From an uncultured Bacteroidales bacterium (GTDB taxonomy: Bacteria; Bacteroidota; Bacteroidia; Bacteroidales; UBA4417): a DNA stretch of 10,551 nt. How positions within the stretch are numbered: the first letter of the stretch is position 1; each line of letters opens with the position of its first letter. Of this stretch, positions 7,384 through 10,551 are shown in pieces. The notes beneath the pieces were generated by a model. That model made no database searches. It saw only the letters and a program-made list of their open reading frames with translations, and had not been told where the DNA came from. Position numbers and translations under genes: made by a program. The stretch is from assembly GCA_937965665.1 (NCBI GenBank), contig CALCJE010000258.1, forward strand, positions 1-10,551, read 5' to 3'.

Positions 7384-8757
7384 ATGGCTACTTTCTCTGC
7401 ACCTTCAACAGAATCCGATACGACACCTTCAGGCAAAACCAACACACTGTATCTCTTTGCCCTGGCACTGGTTGCTGCGATAGGAGGTTACCTTTTTGGT
7501 TTTGATTTTGCCGTAATTTCCGGGGCATTGCCGTTTCTGCGCGACCAGTTTGGTTTAAATGAGTATTGGGAAGGTTTTACAACCGGTTCACTTGCACTGG
7601 GTTGTATTATTGGTTGCCTGATTGCCGCGAGGACCTCCGAAAAATATGGCCGCAGGCCGGCTTTGTTGCTTTCGGCATTTGTGTTTGCATTTTCATCTGC
7701 AGGCATGGCTATAGCGCCAGGGCTTTCGGTGTTTATCTTTTTCCGATTTTGTGCCGGGATTGGTGTAGGCATGGCTTCGATGCTGGCACCTATGTATATA
7801 GCTGAAGTTTCGCCACCACAGGTACGTGGCCGCCTGGTTTCTCTTTACCAGCTTACCATCGTGTTAGGGATACTGATCACCTCGGTGGTAAATTATTCGT
7901 TGCGGAACCATGGCCTTGATGCATGGCGCTGGATGTTTGGCATGGGAATGATCCCATCGGTGATTTTCTTCACAGGGGTATATTTTTTACCCGAAAGCCC
8001 CAGGTGGTTGCTGAAAACAAAAAAAGAAGACAAAGCTCAAAAAGTGCTTTCAGCTATTGGTGACGAAAATTATGTAAACGCAACAATGATTTCAATTAAG
8101 CAGTCGTTGCAGGGCGCTACTGCAATGAACTATGCAGCAGCCTTTAAAAAACCATTTGTCGCTGCCGTTGCCCTTGGAATCGGGTTGGCCGTATTTCAGC
8201 AATTCTGTGGCATAAATGTAGTATTTAACTATACATCCAATATATTTGCCAGCATTGGCGCCAGCCAGGACGATCAGTTACTGCAGACTGTTTTTATTGG
8301 CGGTGTAAACACTGTCTTCACCTTACTGGCCATTTTGCTGGTTGATAAGCTTGGTCGCAAGCCTTTGATGCTCATCGGTGCTGGTGGGCTTGGCATTCTT
8401 TACGTAGTAATCGCACAGGTGCTCGATGCCAGGTGGGCCACCGGTTCGGCAGTCTTTCTTTTAGCTGCTATCGGCCTGTATGCCACCACGCTGGCCCCGA
8501 TTACCTGGGTGCTTATCTCCGAAATCTTTCCCAACAAAGTACGCGAAGAAGCTACTTCTGTAGCCGTAATGAGTTTGTGGGGAGGTTATTTTGTGCTCAC
8601 TTTTACCTTCCCGATCCTGGCCAAACTGCTGGGCGGAGTTCAGAATACCTTTTATGTTTATTCAGTAATCTGCTTCGCCGGACTGGTTTTTATTTACTTC
8701 AAAGTAAATGAAACCAAGGGTAAGACACTGGAGGAAATTGAAAAGGAATCCAGGTAA
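7384..8757 (+). CDS. MFS sugar porter (sugar:proton symporter family), inner membrane
   Basis: A 457-residue protein with about 12 hydrophobic segments, the normal size for the sugar porter family (XylE/GalP/GLUT-like, TC 2.A.1.1). Family signatures in order: GGYLFGFDFAVISGAL (34-49) in helix 1, EKYGRRP (86-92) in loop 2-3, AEVSPPQVRGRL (140-151), YQLTIVLGIL (155-164) with the Gln of the sugar site, PESPRWLL (203-210), QQFCGIN (272-278) with the paired Gln and Asn that contact the sugar in XylE, DKLGRKP (321-327), SEIFPNKVR (379-387), and NETKGKTLEEIE (442-453), a variant of the PETKG motif. The family imports monosaccharides such as xylose, galactose or glucose with protons. It would take up the product of the GH2 enzyme (inference). 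It lies 39 bp after the esterase remnant and 60 bp before the DUF5107 gene, so it probably forms a transcription unit with the latter. The exact sugar cannot be read from the sequence. Confidence 0.94.
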   Translation: MATFSAPSTESDTTPSGKTNTLYLFALALVAAIGGYLFGFDFAVISGALPFLRDQFGLNEYWEGFTTGSLALGCIIGCLIAARTSEKYGRRPALLLSAFVFAFSSAGMAIAPGLSVFIFFRFCAGIGVGMASMLAPMYIAEVSPPQVRGRLVSLYQLTIVLGILITSVVNYSLRNHGLDAWRWMFGMGMIPSVIFFTGVYFLPESPRWLLKTKKEDKAQKVLSAIGDENYVNATMISIKQSLQGATAMNYAAAFKKPFVAAVALGIGLAVFQQFCGINVVFNYTSNIFASIGASQDDQLLQTVFIGGVNTVFTLLAILLVDKLGRKPLMLIGAGGLGILYVVIAQVLDARWATGSAVFLLAAIGLYATTLAPITWVLISEIFPNKVREEATSVAVMSLWGGYFVLTFTFPILAKLLGGVQNTFYVYSVICFAGLVFIYFKVNETKGKTLEEIEKESR

Positions 8758-8817
8758 GCTGCAGGAAAATTTCATCATCAATTAAAATTAAGTTTGACTC
8801 TGAAATATACACTCAAC

Positions 8818-10551
8818 ATGTCAGTAAAAGCCTGGTACGAAAAAGTGATCATCCCGACTTATGGAATCGGTAAACCTGAAAAAAATCCGATTTTCCTTGA
8901 AAAACGTGTTTACCAGGGAAGCAGCGGCGCTGTGTACCCGCACCCGGTGATCGAGAAAATATTGGATGAGAAAGTCGACCAGGAGTGGAATGCTGTTTAC
9001 CTCGAGAACCAGTATCTTAAAATTATGATCCTTCCCGAGTTGGGCGGACGGGTTCAAATGGCTTATGACAAAACAAAGCAACGTCATTTTATTTATTACA
9101 ACCAGGTGATTAAGCCTGCGCTGGTGGGTTTAACAGGTCCGTGGATATCGGGTGGACTTGAGTTCAACTGGCCCCAGCATCACCGCCCGAGTACATATCA
9201 ATCAACCAGCAGCAGTATTGAGGAAAATGAGGATGGTAGCATCACCGTGTGGTGCAGCGAGGTGGAGCGTATGTTCCGCACCAAAGGAATGGCAGGGTTT
9301 ACCTTGTATCCCGACCATGCATATCTCGAAATAAAAGTTAAGCTATACAACCGGACCGCTCAGCCGCAGACCTTCCTATGGTGGGCTAACCCTGCAGTGA
9401 AAGTGAACGATGATTACCAGAGTGTGTTCCCGCCCGATGTTCATGCCGTTTACGATCATGGAAGGCGTGATGTTTCCACTTTCCCGATTGCCACAGGCAC
9501 CTATTATAAAGTTGATTATTCGGCAGGTGTTGATATATCGAGGTATAAAAATGTTCCGGTTCCAACATCTTTTATGGCCGTTGAATCGAAATACAATTTT
9601 GTGGGAGGTTACGAAAACGATTCAAAAGGCGGCTTGCTTCATGTAGCAAACCACCATGTTTCGCCGGGCAAAAAACAATGGACCTGGGGTCATGGGGATT
9701 TCGGCCAGGCCTGGGACCGCAACCTTACCGATGAGGACGGCCCCTACATCGAACTGATGTGCGGGGTATATACCGATAATCAGCCCGATTTTTCGTGGAT
9801 CATGCCTTACGAAGAACGGGATTTTAAACAGTATTTTATGCCTTACCGCGACCTTGGAATGGTGAAAAATGCCACTAAGGAAGCCATGGTAAATCTCGAT
9901 TTGAATGGTGGTAATGCAGTTGTAAAAGCCTACACAACGGCTCAATACACCGGTTCCACCATCCGGCTCGAAACCAGGGATAAAGTTTATCTCGATGAAA
10001 TTGTGGACTTTTCACCAACCATGTCGTACGAAAAGACCATATCCATAAAGCCAGGGTTAAATCCCGAAGACTTTTACCTGTCAATTAAAACCAAAACCGG
10101 CAAATTGCTTGTAGATTATAAACCTGAGAAGCCGGAAGTAAAACCTGTACCGGAACCGGCAAAAGCCGCAAAGGAACCACTGGAAATCAGCTCGATAGAG
10201 CAACTCTACCTTACCGGGTTACATCTCGAGCAATATCGCCACGCCACATATAAACCTACCGATTATTACCTCGAAGCACTGCGTCGTGAGCCGGGTGATG
10301 TGCGCACAGGCTTTACCGACGCCAGAAAGTATGCAGATACTACCTGCGAGGCGTATACGGAAGCCTGCACCTGCGCGATTTCCCGCATGGAGCGGGATGA
10401 ACGCAACGGCATGCAGCCGATTGCCGTAGCTCTTGCGGCTTACAACGCGGCGCAGCGCAAGAACCCCAAGCCACGAACCGCCGTGGGCGGCGTATACCGC
10501 GTATTTGTATTCCTGAAGCGGCTGCTTCCGGATCGGCTTGTGGAAACGCTG
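8818..10551 (+). CDS. DUF5107/TPR protein, 3' end replaced by foreign sequence
   Basis: The frame is open from the ATG at 8818 to the window edge (578 codons), but only about residues 1-496 belong to this family. There is no signal peptide, so it is cytoplasmic. The DUF5107 domain spans about 40-330, with signatures PELGGR (73-78), GPWISGGLEFNWPQHH (107-122), WTWGHGDFGQAWDRNL (288-303) and DFSWIMPYE (324-332). The YLKIMILPELGGRV stretch and the later beta-rich strands recall galactose-mutarotase-like folds, which suggests carbohydrate binding or catalysis; no reaction is claimed. A Lys/Pro/Glu-rich linker (435-456) leads into a TPR region (from about 461, YYLEALRREPGDVR). Family members are usually about 1000 residues with many TPRs, and those are missing here. 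From residue 497 the sequence reads as a dehydrogenase C-terminus (separate entry). The gene sits 60 bp behind the sugar porter, a pairing that supports a role in sugar use. Confidence 0.88.
   Translation, partial: MSVKAWYEKVIIPTYGIGKPEKNPIFLEKRVYQGSSGAVYPHPVIEKILDEKVDQEWNAVYLENQYLKIMILPELGGRVQMAYDKTKQRHFIYYNQVIKPALVGLTGPWISGGLEFNWPQHHRPSTYQSTSSSIEENEDGSITVWCSEVERMFRTKGMAGFTLYPDHAYLEIKVKLYNRTAQPQTFLWWANPAVKVNDDYQSVFPPDVHAVYDHGRRDVSTFPIATGTYYKVDYSAGVDISRYKNVPVPTSFMAVESKYNFVGGYENDSKGGLLHVANHHVSPGKKQWTWGHGDFGQAWDRNLTDEDGPYIELMCGVYTDNQPDFSWIMPYEERDFKQYFMPYRDLGMVKNATKEAMVNLDLNGGNAVVKAYTTAQYTGSTIRLETRDKVYLDEIVDFSPTMSYEKTISIKPGLNPEDFYLSIKTKTGKLLVDYKPEKPEVKPVPEPAKAAKEPLEISSIEQLYLTGLHLEQYRHATYKPTDYYLEALRREPGDVRTGFTDARKYADTTCEAYTEACTCAISRMERDERNGMQPIAVALAAYNAAQRKNPKPRTAVGGVYRVFVFLKRLLPDRLVETL
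10288..10551 (+). other. C-terminal part of a short-chain dehydrogenase, fused in frame by a probable misjoin
   Basis: In the same frame as the DUF5107 gene, the sequence from EPGDVR (10288-10305) onward no longer fits a TPR protein. It reads TGFTDARKYA, then SRMERDERNGMQPIAVA, then GGVYRVFVFLKRLLPDRLVETL. In short-chain dehydrogenase/reductases (SDR) the corresponding order is a PGxxxTGF segment after the active site, an ME-DE-x-G-x-xP-x-xVA helix, and a C-terminal L-x-RLLPxRLV segment. The active-site YxxxK would lie upstream and is absent. By hand count the lines 10321-10380, 10381-10440 and 10441-10500 are about 55, 63 and 68% G+C, against about 42-47% in lines 9901-9960 and 10021-10080. 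Both gene families encode EPGDVR-like peptides here, so a short shared sequence could have joined two contigs. A true fusion or transfer is possible but less likely. The frame continues beyond the window. Confidence 0.7.

Noticed and set aside
9622..9945. A 107-codon minus-strand frame inside the DUF5107 gene
   Set aside because: The forward frame carries the conserved DUF5107 motifs across the same bases; the reverse frame shows no recognisable family.

Overview
The window is a stretch of a polysaccharide utilisation locus (PUL) from a member of the Bacteroidota, with every gene on the + strand. The evidence is a SusC-type TonB-dependent transporter followed by a SusD-type lipoprotein, lipoprotein signals with acidic residues after the Cys, and starts without Shine-Dalgarno sequences. 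All of these are typical of that phylum. Genus or species cannot be told from the sequence. The last ~250 bases look foreign and suggest a metagenomic contig with a misjoin.

Layout. 2-1999: C-terminal two thirds of a SusC-like outer-membrane transporter, cut by the window edge. 2000-2225: an unusually long AT-rich SusC-SusD gap holding one GC-rich palindrome. 2226-3848: complete SusD-like lipoprotein. 3878-4321: small lipoprotein with one Ig-like domain, a candidate surface glycan-binding accessory. 4322-4444: short gap with an 8-bp tandem repeat. 4445-6874: secreted glycoside hydrolase family 2 enzyme, probably a beta-galactosidase. 6875-7080: no gene. 7081-7344: open frame resembling the C-terminal end of an SGNH/GDSL esterase with the front of the protein missing, most likely a gene remnant. 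7384-8757: inner-membrane sugar porter of the major facilitator superfamily. 8818 to the end: a DUF5107 protein whose native sequence runs to about 10305 and then switches, in frame, to the C-terminus of an unrelated short-chain dehydrogenase.

How the genes could work together (inference). The SusC/SusD pair, helped by the small lipoprotein, would capture and import a glycan. The periplasmic GH2 enzyme would release a monosaccharide, probably galactose or a related sugar. The MFS porter would carry it across the inner membrane. The cytoplasmic DUF5107 protein, whose first domain looks mutarotase-like, sits 60 bp behind the porter and may act on the sugar or its products. The esterase remnant hints that the locus once also removed acyl groups. 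No PUL regulator (hybrid two-component sensor, AraC type, or ECF sigma/anti-sigma pair) and no SusR-like gene lies in the window.

The most notable anomaly is the junction at about 10288-10305. There both neighbouring protein families encode the same short peptide (EPGDVR), and base composition jumps from about 42-47% to about 55-68% G+C in hand-counted lines. This should be treated as a probable assembly chimera until reads say otherwise.
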